This document shows, piece after piece, positions 6,478 through 15,066 of a DNA stretch of 64,000 nt. The translations under genes and the position numbers were made by a program. The DNA is from Eubacteriales bacterium (GTDB taxonomy: Bacteria; Bacillota; Clostridia; Lachnospirales; Lachnospiraceae), in NCBI GenBank assembly GCA_030524175.1, contig JAUNHC010000019.1, positions 1-64,000 on the forward strand, read 5' to 3'. Position 1 is the stretch's first letter, and the number at the start of each line of letters is the position of its first letter. The notes beneath the pieces were generated by a model. That model was not told the DNA's origin, searched no databases, and was given only the letters and a program-made list of their open reading frames with translations.

Positions 6478-7977
6478 ATGGAAAAGACAGATTATGCAAT
6501 ATCCATGACAGGGATTTGTAAAAGCTTCGGCGGTGTGCAGGTTCTTGACAACATAGATTTTAACCTTGAAAAAGGCGAAATCCATGCATTGGTGGGAGGA
6601 AACGGAGCAGGGAAATCTACATTGATGAAAATTATGACAGGGGTATATAGCTGCGATGAAGGAAGCGTCTATGTAAATGGAAAAGAGACAAAAATAGCTA
6701 CTCCCAATGACGCAAAGAAGAACGGTATCCGTATGATTTTTCAAGAACTGAGCCTGATCCCGACCTTAACTGTGGCAGAGAACATCTTTCTTAATCATGA
6801 ATTAGTTAAGAACATGCATACAGACAAAAAGGAAATGATACGTTGTGCACAAAATCTTCTGAACGACCTGGAAATCGAAGTGGATGTAAATGCCAGGATA
6901 CAGGATTTGGACGTGGGAATCTGCCAGCTGGTGGAAATTGCCAAGGCTTTGTCTGTGGACGCATCGGTATTGATCATGGATGAACCCACAGCCTCCTTGA
7001 CAGAAGAAGAAACAGAACTGCTTTTCAAAATTATGAGAAGCCTTAAGAAAAAGGGAGTTTCTATTGTATATATTTCACATAGGTTAAAAGAGATTTTAAA
7101 TATTGCAGATGTAATATCAGTTTTAAAAGACGGCCACATTGTCATCACTGACAAGAAGGAAGTCTTTGATATGCAGTCTGTTGTCAGATACATGATAGGA
7201 GAAAAGGCAGTCAATCAGTTCATTTACAAAGAAAGAAACGTGGCAGTGAGCGATGAAATTCTCCTGGATGTGCAGAACCTGTCCTGGGAGGGAAATAAGA
7301 ATCAGATTTCCTTGCAGGTGAGAAAAGGGGAGGTTGTTGGATTGATCGGACTCTTGGGCAGCGGTCGGACTGAGACTATGGAGGTTTTGTTCGGCCTGCG
7401 CAGACAAGGGAACGCGACAATATATGTGGAAGGGAAAAAGGTTGATATAAAATGCCCGTCTGATGCCATAAAAGCAGGTATTACACTGATCCCGGAAGAC
7501 AGAAGACGGCAGGGAGCAGTATTGCAGCATTCCTTGCTTGAAAATATCATACTGCCCAATTTGAAAACTGTGTCAGTAAAAGGAAGGATGCAGCACAAGA
7601 AAAGCAGAGCGCTGTCTCAGCATTGTGTAGAAGAGTTTAATGTAAAAACAGACGGGATCGATATTCCTGTTTCCAGCCTGTCAGGCGGGAACCAACAGAA
7701 AATTGTAATTGCCAAATGGTTCAAAACTAACCCTAAAATCCTGCTGATGGATGAGCCTACTGCAGGGGTGGACATTGGCGCTAAGGGGGAAATTGTCAGA
7801 TTAATAAGGGAATTCGCGGAGAGTCAAGGGGGAGTGATTTTTGTTTCCTCAGAATTATCTGAAGTTATGGCTATCTGTGACCGCATTCTAGTTTTAAAAG
7901 ACGGACAGATCATTGACGAAATCCAAAGAAAGGATATCACTGAGGAGGAGGTACTTCAGAATGCAATACAGCAGTAA
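6478..7977 (+). CDS. Ribose-type ABC importer ATP-binding protein (RbsA/MglA-like)
   Basis: 499 residues with two fused ATPase halves as in RbsA/MglA. The first half has Walker A GGNGAGKST at 40-48 and VLIMDEPTASL; its signature motif is degenerate (LDVGICQLVEIAKAL). The second half has a degenerate Walker A (LLGSGRTE), LSGGNQQKIVIAKW and ILLMDEPTAGVDIGAK, the usual asymmetry in this family. It energises uptake through the permease encoded 17 bp inside its 3' end. AAGGGGAG lies upstream of the ATG. Confidence 0.95.
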   Translation: MEKTDYAISMTGICKSFGGVQVLDNIDFNLEKGEIHALVGGNGAGKSTLMKIMTGVYSCDEGSVYVNGKETKIATPNDAKKNGIRMIFQELSLIPTLTVAENIFLNHELVKNMHTDKKEMIRCAQNLLNDLEIEVDVNARIQDLDVGICQLVEIAKALSVDASVLIMDEPTASLTEEETELLFKIMRSLKKKGVSIVYISHRLKEILNIADVISVLKDGHIVITDKKEVFDMQSVVRYMIGEKAVNQFIYKERNVAVSDEILLDVQNLSWEGNKNQISLQVRKGEVVGLIGLLGSGRTETMEVLFGLRRQGNATIYVEGKKVDIKCPSDAIKAGITLIPEDRRRQGAVLQHSLLENIILPNLKTVSVKGRMQHKKSRALSQHCVEEFNVKTDGIDIPVSSLSGGNQQKIVIAKWFKTNPKILLMDEPTAGVDIGAKGEIVRLIREFAESQGGVIFVSSELSEVMAICDRILVLKDGQIIDEIQRKDITEEEVLQNAIQQ

Positions 7978-8929
7978 AAGTATGAAAAATAAAAAATTTG
8001 ATATTACAAAATATATGGTTTATATAATTTTTGTGGCTGCGATCATCATATTCGGAATCTGGCTGGGCGGAACATTCTTTTCTGTCACTAATATCCTGAA
8101 TATTGTAAGACAGACAGCAATGATTTCCATTATGGCTGTAGGTATGACTTTTGTAATTGCAACAGGAGGAATCGACCTGACGGTCAGTGGTATTGTCCCG
8201 ATGGCAGGTCTGCTGGCAGCTATCATTCTTCAGCATACAGGTAATTTATTTCTGGCAGTTCTGGCCCCTATCCTTTTAGGCGCTGCAGTCGGATCGGCAA
8301 ACGGTATTTTGATCACCAGTTTAAGTATACCGCCATTCTTGGTTACCTTAGGCATGCAGGGCATTTTTAAAGGTATGGCTATGTGGATCAGCAATACGAA
8401 ATCCATGCCCATTTATGACAGCACCTTCTGTACTGTTTTTGGATTCGGCAGTATCGGGCCAATACCAATCCTGTTGATTTGGACCATTGTGTTTATGTTG
8501 ATCGGGTATTATATGCTGAACCATTGCACCTATGGACGTAAGGTTCTGGCAATTGGGGGGAATTCCCAAGCGGCCCAATATTCAGGTATTAAGGTAAACC
8601 GGGTTATTATCAGTACGTATATGTTATCTGCTATGCTGGCGGCGGTGGCAGGACTCCTTTATGCAGGCCGGACAAAATCAGCAAAATATACATATGGAGA
8701 AAATGATGAAATGACAATCATAGCCGCAGTGGTCCTGGGCGGTACCGCCATGTCAGGAGGCACGGGCAGTGTTATAGGTGCAATTGTCGGGTCCCTTTTG
8801 ATGGGAATGATCAACAACGGCTTAGTAATGGGGGGACTTACGGTCAGTCAGCAGCAGATGGTACGGGGATTTATCATTATTTTTGCGGTGGCGATCAGCA
8901 ATTTGGGAAATAAGAAAAAGAAAGTATAA
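7961..8929 (+). CDS. Ribose-type ABC importer permease (RbsC-like)
   Basis: 322 residues, about nine to ten membrane helices. Family motifs include VGMTFVIATGGIDLTVSGIVPMAG, GRKVLAIGGNSQAAQYSGI and VVLGGTAMSGGTGSVIGAIVGSLLMGMINNGL. ATG 7961 is preceded by GAGGAGGAG at 7942-7950 and overlaps the ATPase gene by 17 bp, so translation is probably coupled. An earlier in-frame start (7913) lies deep in the ATPase gene and is unlikely. Confidence 0.93.
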   Translation: MQYSSKSMKNKKFDITKYMVYIIFVAAIIIFGIWLGGTFFSVTNILNIVRQTAMISIMAVGMTFVIATGGIDLTVSGIVPMAGLLAAIILQHTGNLFLAVLAPILLGAAVGSANGILITSLSIPPFLVTLGMQGIFKGMAMWISNTKSMPIYDSTFCTVFGFGSIGPIPILLIWTIVFMLIGYYMLNHCTYGRKVLAIGGNSQAAQYSGIKVNRVIISTYMLSAMLAAVAGLLYAGRTKSAKYTYGENDEMTIIAAVVLGGTAMSGGTGSVIGAIVGSLLMGMINNGLVMGGLTVSQQQMVRGFIIIFAVAISNLGNKKKKV

Positions 8930-8987
8930 AAGTAACTGTGAAGATAGATTGGCCTATTTGTTTATATGGGTTAGCCCGTGTGATATC

Positions 8988-9023
8988 CATGAGTCTCTGC
9001 ATGCAAGCATGCGTCATCTCATG
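8988..9023 (+). other. Imperfect stem-loop before the dehydrogenase gene
   Basis: CATGAG (8988-8993) pairs with CTCATG (9018-9023), with an inner GCATGC/GCATGC (8999-9004/9007-9012). No T-run follows. It lies in the 140-bp gap between the permease and the oxidoreductase and may be an mRNA processing or stability element. Confidence 0.35.
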
Positions 9024-9069
9024 GTTGTCGTTGGGGACTTTTATAGTAAATCATAAGGGAGGTAATACA

Positions 9070-10242
9070 ATGAAAAATATAGGAATCAGTATGATCGGCG
9101 GAGGGTTTATGGGGAAACTTCATACCCTGGCAATCCAGAGTTATCCGGTATATTATTATCCGCCTAAAGCCAAAGTTACAAGAGAATGTGTGGTGGATAT
9201 AGATGAAGAAATTGCACGGATAAGCCGGGATAGATTTGGATTTGACAGATATGATACGGATTGGAAGACTTTGCTCAGGGATGAAAAAACGACAGCAGTT
9301 GTGATCGCCACACCTAATTTTCTGCATAAGCCTATTGTTATGGAGGCTGTAAAAGCCGGAAAGCATGTGTTCTGTGAGAAACCACTGGCTATGACTGGGC
9401 AGGATGCTTGGGAGATGTATCAGGCAGCGGAAAGAGCCGGAGTGGTACATGCAGTAGGTCATAATAACAGGGCGCTTTCCGGAATCAGGCTAATGAAACA
9501 GTTGATAGACAGAGGGGAGCTTGGACAGATTTACAGTATCCAGATGCGTTATGTCCAGGCATGGGGAATGGATCCGGAAGCTCCTATGCAATGGCGGTTC
9601 GATGCCAGCAAGGCAGGAACTGGCACCCTGGGGGATACAGGTTCTCATGCATTAGATATTGGAAGATATCTTCTCGGGGATTATAAAAGGGTCACTGCAT
9701 TGTCAAAAACCTTTGTACAGGAGCGCAATGTGGCTGCAGGTGCATTGCTTTCTAAAGTACCGGATAAGGAGCAGATTACAGGACGCCGGAAAGTAGATGT
9801 GGATGATGATATAAAAGCTTTGGTGGAATTTGAATGTGGTGCCAGCGGAAGCCTGTGGTCCAGCAGATTTTGCATGGGACATGAGGATACTCTTGATATA
9901 GAGATTTACGGCAGTGCAGGCTCGGCAAGATTTTCAAGAGAGCGGCCTAATGAACTGGAATTCTACAGTGGTAAGGATGAAGACAAAATAAGAGGCTTCC
10001 GAAAAATTAAAATGGGACCACAGCATCCCAACGGTGAGCTTTGGCCTATGGCTGACTTAGGGGTAGGGTATGTTGAACAAAAGTGTGTGGAATATAAGGA
10101 TTTTTTCGAAGGGATTGCGGATGATGCACCGGGCAAAGTCGCTACCAGCTTTTACGACGGATTTAAAGTGTGCCAGGTAATCGATGCTATGGCAGAATCT
10201 GCGAAAACAAGGCAATGGGTTGAGATAGATAATACTTTGTAG
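9070..10242 (+). CDS. Gfo/Idh/MocA-family oxidoreductase (cluster A)
   Basis: 390 residues. Rossmann NAD(P) motif GGGFMG at 10-15 and the family EKP motif at 103-105 (CEKPLA), then a C-terminal beta-sheet substrate domain (GDTGSHALDIGRYLLG). Such enzymes oxidise or reduce one hydroxyl/keto group on sugars, inositols or glycosides; known members include levoglucosan 3-dehydrogenase and scyllo-inositol dehydrogenase. Start chosen at 9070 with AAGGGAGG upstream; the longer frame from 8938 is unlikely. It follows the ribose-type importer and precedes the zinc dehydrogenase by 12 bp, so the two redox enzymes probably act on the imported sugar in turn. Confidence 0.9.
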   Translation: MKNIGISMIGGGFMGKLHTLAIQSYPVYYYPPKAKVTRECVVDIDEEIARISRDRFGFDRYDTDWKTLLRDEKTTAVVIATPNFLHKPIVMEAVKAGKHVFCEKPLAMTGQDAWEMYQAAERAGVVHAVGHNNRALSGIRLMKQLIDRGELGQIYSIQMRYVQAWGMDPEAPMQWRFDASKAGTGTLGDTGSHALDIGRYLLGDYKRVTALSKTFVQERNVAAGALLSKVPDKEQITGRRKVDVDDDIKALVEFECGASGSLWSSRFCMGHEDTLDIEIYGSAGSARFSRERPNELEFYSGKDEDKIRGFRKIKMGPQHPNGELWPMADLGVGYVEQKCVEYKDFFEGIADDAPGKVATSFYDGFKVCQVIDAMAESAKTRQWVEIDNTL

Positions 10243-10254
10243 GAGGAAAAGAAT

Positions 10255-11283
10255 ATGCGTGCAGTTAAGATACCAAGAGAGAAGACAGTAGAGCTCCATG
10301 ATGTACCGATTCCTGAGCCGGAGAAAGGCTGGGTGCGGGTGAGGATGAAAGCGTCCGCTTTGTGTAGAAGTGATCTGTTCCGGTATCATGGTGACAAAGT
10401 TTTTGATGACACCGGAGATGAGAGTTATATCACTCCGGGTCATGAACCCTGCGGTATTGTGGAGAAGCTTGGGGAGAATGTGTCTAAAGTCAAAGAAGGG
10501 GACAGAGTGGCAATTTATCTGGCTTTAGGCTGCGGTGTATGCGAACATTGTCTGTCAGGAAATACAGTCTTGTGCAGCAAATTCAAATGCATAGGCTTTG
10601 CTCTGGATGGTGCACATGCTGATTACATAGTTGTTCCGGAGGAATGCTGTCTGCCTCTTCCTGATGAGATGGATTATATTACAGGAGCACTGTCCACTGA
10701 TGTGGGAGGAACTTTGTACACGGCATGTAAGCGTATAGGCATAACTGCCGCCAGGACAGTGGCTGTTTTTGGAGTGGGCCCTATGGGAATGGGAGGAGTA
10801 CTGATGGCTAAGGCTTTTGGCGCTAAAGTGATTGCGGTAGATGTAAATGAGGAGCGTCTTGCGCTGGCGGAGGAATTGGGTGCTGATCATACTGTCAATT
10901 CTGCACAGACGGATGCTGCCGGGAAGATAAAGCAGCTTACCAAAGGAGTGGGGGCAGATGCAGCCATCGTCTGCTCGGGGGTGAATGCCGCTTATAACGG
11001 GGCGCTGGACTGCACGAAGAAAGGCGGCAGTGTAGCCTGCATAGCGGAAACCCACAATATAACAATCGATCCAAGCAGACAGCTGATCAATAAAAGGCTG
11101 AATGTGATGGGATGCTGGTATTTTAATAACTGTGACTGGAAGGAACTGACACAGTTTATACTTGAAAAAAAGATTCCCCTAAGCAGAATATCAACCAGAA
11201 CCTATGATCTAGAAGAAGCGGAGGAAGCTTTCAGGCGCTTTGATTCAGGTATGGAGCAGAAGGTGGTATTTGTCTGGCAATGA
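10255..11283 (+). CDS. Zinc-dependent MDR alcohol/polyol dehydrogenase
   Basis: 342 residues of the sorbitol/threonine-dehydrogenase-like MDR family. Catalytic zinc region ALCRSD and GHEPCG; structural zinc cysteines in GCGVCEHCLSGNTVLC; nucleotide-binding GVGPMGMGGVLMAKAFGAKVIAVDV. Probably oxidises a sugar alcohol or reduces a keto sugar with NAD(H). It has a strong AGGAGGAAAAG site and ends cluster A; the next gene converges from the other strand only 23 bp away. Confidence 0.9.
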   Translation: MRAVKIPREKTVELHDVPIPEPEKGWVRVRMKASALCRSDLFRYHGDKVFDDTGDESYITPGHEPCGIVEKLGENVSKVKEGDRVAIYLALGCGVCEHCLSGNTVLCSKFKCIGFALDGAHADYIVVPEECCLPLPDEMDYITGALSTDVGGTLYTACKRIGITAARTVAVFGVGPMGMGGVLMAKAFGAKVIAVDVNEERLALAEELGADHTVNSAQTDAAGKIKQLTKGVGADAAIVCSGVNAAYNGALDCTKKGGSVACIAETHNITIDPSRQLINKRLNVMGCWYFNNCDWKELTQFILEKKIPLSRISTRTYDLEEAEEAFRRFDSGMEQKVVFVWQ

Positions 11284-11306
11284 GGAATTCTTATCCCCCC
11301 CATATT

Positions 11307-12065
11307 TCACATACCATGTGTCTCTAAAAATTTCTCAAACTTCTTCTCACTGAGTATTTCGTTCGTCACGAAATCCCCGTCATAAAAGAAGCTGTATGTT
11401 GTAAAAGGAGTAGGTGCATTCTGTGCCTGCTCTTTTGTTTGGATCTTATGCAGGGAAACTGTCTGACCATAGCGCTGTGCAACAGCCTCCAGGACAGGTG
11501 CATATTTATCTGTGTGGGGACATTGGTTTGTGTAATAAAGAACCATACCTTTTTCGTCTATTTTTCCATGCTTTGCACATTCCTTGAATTTGGGGACAGG
11601 TGCGTTATCTGAAAAGGGCAGGTAATACAGAACAAAAAAAGGTGAAGCCTCATCTGCAGCTTTGAACCCCTTATATTTCATATAATCCGGGTCAGAAAGA
11701 AAGCCGCGTTTCTTTTCCGAGGCAATGATGGTGACGCCGGACATTCCTTTTGCTTTTGCATCCCCGATACAGTAGGAGAGAAGTTCGTTGGCATACCCAT
11801 GGCCTTTGTACTGTCCTGACACCCAGAAACAGTTGATATGCATATATCCGTCGGCTTCAATGGGATACCAGGCATTTTCCGCAGGTATATATTCGATGAA
11901 AACTTTTCCCCTGGTGTCGGTACGCCGGAATACAAGGCCGTCTGCAAAACGCTCCTTCATCCATGATTTTTTTGATGACACGCAGGTTTCACCTTTTTTG
12001 TCTGTAATGCAGCAGCAGATGTGTTCTTTGTCAATATTATCCTGATTTACTGTAATAAAATCCAT
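11307..12065 (-). CDS. GNAT N-acetyltransferase with YoaP domain
   Basis: 252 residues. The N-terminal half is a GNAT fold with the acetyl-CoA loop in SGQYKGHGYANELLSYC; the C-terminal part (VLYYTNQCPHTDKYAPVLEA onward) is a YoaP/thioredoxin-like domain. The substrate is unknown; this architecture is common in Firmicutes as a stand-alone protein. Start at 12065 has AAGGAGACTTC upstream; an alternative ATG at 12155 would add 30 residues and has GGAGGCG too close to it. It follows the LacI gene on the same strand after a 274-bp gap that holds two hairpins, and looks unrelated to cluster B sugar use. Confidence 0.82.
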   Translation of the reverse strand: MDFITVNQDNIDKEHICCCITDKKGETCVSSKKSWMKERFADGLVFRRTDTRGKVFIEYIPAENAWYPIEADGYMHINCFWVSGQYKGHGYANELLSYCIGDAKAKGMSGVTIIASEKKRGFLSDPDYMKYKGFKAADEASPFFVLYYLPFSDNAPVPKFKECAKHGKIDEKGMVLYYTNQCPHTDKYAPVLEAVAQRYGQTVSLHKIQTKEQAQNAPTPFTTYSFFYDGDFVTNEILSEKKFEKFLETHGM

Positions 12066-12178
12066 AATTGAAGTCTCCTTAATCTGGTCAGCTCTCCAGT
12101 GTGCTGAATTTGATCCCGTCAGTCCCGTTGTCATCAGTCGACGATGCCACTGCATCGCCTCCTTTCTCCGCCTTGCAG

Positions 12179-12205
12179 AGTGACAAAATATTCAGCATTG
12201 TCACT
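12179..12205 (-). other. Inverted repeat AGTGACA...TGTCACT
   Basis: A 7-bp perfect inverted repeat with a 13-base spacer, upstream of the GNAT/YoaP gene. The gap 12066-12339 otherwise holds a second similar hairpin at 12286-12310 and no recognisable gene or clear promoter. Confidence 0.35.
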
Positions 12206-12285
12206 ATGAGTTCTGACTGGATAGAGTAATAGGTTATTCTTCTGTAAGCATGTGCTTTATTCTAACGACTACAGTATATCACTGA

Positions 12286-12310
12286 TAACATGACACCTAA
12301 TGTCAGGTTA
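12286..12310 (-). other. Stem-loop just after the cluster B LacI gene
   Basis: TAAC-A-TGACA pairs with TGTCA-G-GTTA around the loop CCTAA. There is no T-run on the minus strand. It lies 30 bp beyond the LacI stop codon, so it may be a weak terminator or processing hairpin. Confidence 0.35.
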
Positions 12311-12339
12311 TGCGATTGGGCTAAAATTTTATGAGCCGG

Positions 12340-13362
12340 TCACTTTAGCAAACTGCGTACACTTTTTCTGATGACAAGCTGCGGCTCAAATAATATAGTC
12401 TGCTTTTGAGCGTCCGGGTTTTCGATTTCATATATGACACGCCGTGCAGTTTCCAGGCCGATTTCATAGGTTGGCTGGCTGATGGTGGTCAAGGGTACCT
12501 CAAGCATGTCCGAAAAGCTGATATCATCAAATCCGATGATTGAAATATCATCAGGAACAGATAATCCTTGTTTGCGGACCTGATGATATGCGCCGATAGC
12601 CATGACATCATTAAAGGCAAAGATAGCTGTGGCATCGGTAGTTCTCAGGATTTCTTCAGCCGCAGAGATACCTCCGGACATGAGATAATCGCCGTGGAAA
12701 ATGTACTTTTTCGGAAGTGTAAGGTTAGCTGCTTCATAAGCCCAATTGATACCGTCCAGACGTTCCTGTGTACTGGCGGAGTTAAGGGGGCCGGTGATAA
12801 ATGCAATATTTTTATGTCCCAGGGACAGGAGATGGCTTACTGCAAGGTAGGCCCCTTTTTTATTGTTCAGCATAAGAGAGCTGCAGTTTAGGGCCGGATT
12901 ACAGCGGTCAACTGCAACAATAGGGATGGGAGAGTTCTTTATAGCTTCAGCATAGGCGGAGAAAAGCTTCGGCGGAGTGTTGGAGGCCATGGCTAAAATA
13001 ATGGCATCAACACCTCTGGAATGCAGGATCTGGAGATTTTCCAGATCACGGGCAGGAGAATCATTTGTGTTGACTAAAATAATGTTGCGCTCATGTTTGA
13101 TCATTTCTGCGTCGATCCCTAAAGCCAGGGTGGAAAAGAACTGATTACTGATATCAGGAATAATAAGGCCAACAGTTTTGGTTTGACGTTTTACCAGCCC
13201 TACTGCCAACTGATTAGGCCTGTAATTCAGCCTCTGGGCCGTATCGAAAATGAGCTGTTTTGTAGGCTCTGAAATCCTGCACTCTTTATGGTTCAAAACA
13301 AGGGAAACAGTGGTAATAGAGAGGTTTGTCTCCGATGCAATGTCTTTTAATGTAGTAGGCAT
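12340..13362 (-). CDS. LacI-family repressor of cluster B
   Basis: 340 residues. Canonical helix-turn-helix TLKDIASETNLSITTVSLVL at residues 4-23, hinge NQLAVGLV, then a sensor domain (TVGLIIPDISNQFFSTLALG). Divergently transcribed from the isomerase-led operon with two TAAAGCGTTTTA operators between the genes, so it is the likely repressor of cluster B. The start at 13362 has AGGAGGAAGC upstream. Confidence 0.93.
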   Translation of the reverse strand: MPTTLKDIASETNLSITTVSLVLNHKECRISEPTKQLIFDTAQRLNYRPNQLAVGLVKRQTKTVGLIIPDISNQFFSTLALGIDAEMIKHERNIILVNTNDSPARDLENLQILHSRGVDAIILAMASNTPPKLFSAYAEAIKNSPIPIVAVDRCNPALNCSSLMLNNKKGAYLAVSHLLSLGHKNIAFITGPLNSASTQERLDGINWAYEAANLTLPKKYIFHGDYLMSGGISAAEEILRTTDATAIFAFNDVMAIGAYHQVRKQGLSVPDDISIIGFDDISFSDMLEVPLTTISQPTYEIGLETARRVIYEIENPDAQKQTILFEPQLVIRKSVRSLLK

Positions 13363-13491
13363 AACTATATTGCTTCCTCCTCATGTTGTGCAAATTAGGA
13401 AAGTGATCTGAGGACACCTGATTTGTACAAGTTGTTAATATGGCACATTTTAACATAATCATAGAAGAAATTCAATAAAAACACACAAAAA

Positions 13492-13505
13492 GATAAAGCG
13501 TTTTA
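13492..13505. promoter_or_regulatory. LacI-type operator 1 (GATAAAGCGTTTTA)
   Basis: An imperfect palindrome TAAAGCGTTTTA with a central CG step. It is identical to operator 2 exactly 120 bp downstream and shares ATACAAG/CTACAAG-like flanks, and lies upstream of the plus-strand promoter. Confidence 0.7.
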
Positions 13506-13567
13506 ATTAAATACAAGAATAATATAGGAAAAGTGTATAAAAAAATGTGCTAAAGATGCGAAAACTA

Positions 13568-13595
13568 TTGACAATTGCCAAATGGATGATATAAT
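13568..13595 (+). promoter_or_regulatory. Promoter of the cluster B operon
   Basis: TTGACA (13568-13573), a 16-bp spacer and TATAAT (13590-13595), a near-consensus sigma-A promoter. Operator 2 overlaps the region just after the expected start point, a classic repression geometry. Confidence 0.85.
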
Positions 13596-13611
13596 GTAAA
13601 CAAATAAAATT

Positions 13612-13625
13612 GATAAAGCGTTTTA
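13612..13625. promoter_or_regulatory. LacI-type operator 2 (GATAAAGCGTTTTA)
   Basis: Identical 14-mer to operator 1. It sits about 17 bp after the -10 box and 30 bp before the first start codon. A pair 120 bp apart allows looping by a tetrameric repressor. Confidence 0.75.
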
Positions 13626-13655
13626 GCAAACTACAAGCAAAAGGAGGAGAAGGTA

Positions 13656-14471
13656 ATGAAACTTGGGTACACGATCTGGGAATGGGGCCTGGAAAACGAA
13701 GAGGATTTAAAAAAAGCTATGCAGGATATGAAAGACTTGGGGTGTCACTATTTTGAGAACTTTATCGGCATGGCAGATATGTATATGGGTCGGGAAGAAG
13801 AGTTTAACCAGCTGGTGAAACAATATGATTTGGAATTCATAGCTTTATATCATTATATCAATGACCTGACCATAGACAATGTGGCCGAAGCAGAGAAGTA
13901 CATAGAATTTTGCAAAAAGACTGGAGCTGCTGTCATGAATATCCAAGCCCCTGACAGACATGGGGATCCGTCAGAGGAAGAACTTGGGGAATTGGCCAGA
14001 CAGCTCAATGGGATTGGTAAACTGGCGTATGAAAACGGGATAACGCTGTGTCTCCATCCGCATTTCCAGATGATGGTAGAGAAGGAAAAGGAAATTGACT
14101 ACATGGCAGAGCACATGGATGAGGAATATGTGAAATTCTGTTTTGACACGGCTCATACAGTTCTGGGAGAAATGAAGAATTCCGCATTGCTCAGAAAATA
14201 TGGCAGCCGAATTGGCTATATTCATTTTAAGGATCAGGATTTAAATGTGGATGTGAATGAATATAGAAGACTGTGGATTGAAGAATGGGACCAGCACCAG
14301 AGATTCTTTGAGCTGGGAACCAAGAGTGTTGATTTTAAAGAAGTTCTTCAGGTTCTTAAAGAAGTGGGATATAACGGATATGTGGTGATAGAGAACGATA
14401 CCCCCACGGTTGGCAATTTTGAGGGAGCAAAGCACAATATTGAGTATTGCCGCAATGTGCTGAATCTGTAG
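13656..14471 (+). CDS. Xylose-isomerase-like TIM-barrel sugar isomerase/epimerase
   Basis: 271 residues of the AP-endonuclease-2/IolE fold. Metal and active-site-like segments are visible: GYTIWEWGL at the start, LCLHPHFQ, FCFDTAHTVLGE, YIHFKDQD and YVVIENDTP, the usual Glu/Asp/His pattern of this superfamily. Members isomerise keto sugars, dehydrate inosose or cleave keto-glycosides by elimination. First gene of cluster B, 10 bp before rbsD and under the twin-operator promoter. AAAGGAGGAGAAGG precedes the start. The exact reaction cannot be read from the sequence. Confidence 0.85.
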   Translation: MKLGYTIWEWGLENEEDLKKAMQDMKDLGCHYFENFIGMADMYMGREEEFNQLVKQYDLEFIALYHYINDLTIDNVAEAEKYIEFCKKTGAAVMNIQAPDRHGDPSEEELGELARQLNGIGKLAYENGITLCLHPHFQMMVEKEKEIDYMAEHMDEEYVKFCFDTAHTVLGEMKNSALLRKYGSRIGYIHFKDQDLNVDVNEYRRLWIEEWDQHQRFFELGTKSVDFKEVLQVLKEVGYNGYVVIENDTPTVGNFEGAKHNIEYCRNVLNL

Positions 14472-14481
14472 AGGTGAAGGG

Positions 14482-14877
14482 ATGAGAAAGACAGGAATTT
14501 TAAATATTGCCATATGCGAAGCGATCGCCTCACTGGGACATACGGAATATCTGGTGATCGCAGACGCAGGGCTTCCGGTTCCCAAGGATGTACAGGTGAT
14601 AGATATTTCGCTGGTTACCGGTATTCCTGGATTCAGGGAAGTTTTGGATGCAGTGGCGGGTGAATTTGTCATAGATTCTTATATTTATGCAAATGAAATG
14701 GATGGGATAAATCCTGAGCTTGCCGCCTATGTCCATGAGAAACTGGATGGGATTCCGAAAAAAAGTGTTTCCCATGAGGAATTGAAAAAAATGCTGAAGG
14801 ATGTCAGGTATGTGATCCGCACCGGGGAGTGCACGTCGTATGCAAATGTTATGCTGGAAGGCGGAGTTAGCTTTTAG
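14482..14877 (+). CDS. rbsD: D-ribose pyranase (RbsD/FucU family)
   Basis: 131 residues, the normal RbsD length. Starts MRKTGILN, has GHTEYLVIADAGLPVP (with the catalytic His near residue 20) and ends RTGECTSYANVMLEGGV, all family signatures. RbsD-type mutarotases speed interconversion of pyranose and furanose forms in the cytoplasm. No ribokinase is nearby, so it may act on another reducing sugar imported by the downstream CUT1 system. The binding site GAGGTGAAGG is close to the start. Confidence 0.9.
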   Translation: MRKTGILNIAICEAIASLGHTEYLVIADAGLPVPKDVQVIDISLVTGIPGFREVLDAVAGEFVIDSYIYANEMDGINPELAAYVHEKLDGIPKKSVSHEELKKMLKDVRYVIRTGECTSYANVMLEGGVSF

Positions 14878-15066
14878 CATAAGAAACGTGATATGCAGTA
14901 TGACACTGGAGAAGTTGGGGTAAAAATGAGCCGGTGCAGACAGTTTCAGTGAAAGCGCAGCGTATTTTACACAAAAAAAGAAAGGAGGAAGGAAAGTCTG
15001 GGAACAGCAGCTGCGTGTATATAATGTAACTAAAAAAACAAAAGATTAATGTTAAGGGAGGATACT

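Noticed and set aside
12066-12155. N-terminal extension of the GNAT/YoaP protein to 12155
   Set aside because: The 30 extra residues precede the domain start, and the better-spaced AAGGAGACTTC site supports the start at 12065.
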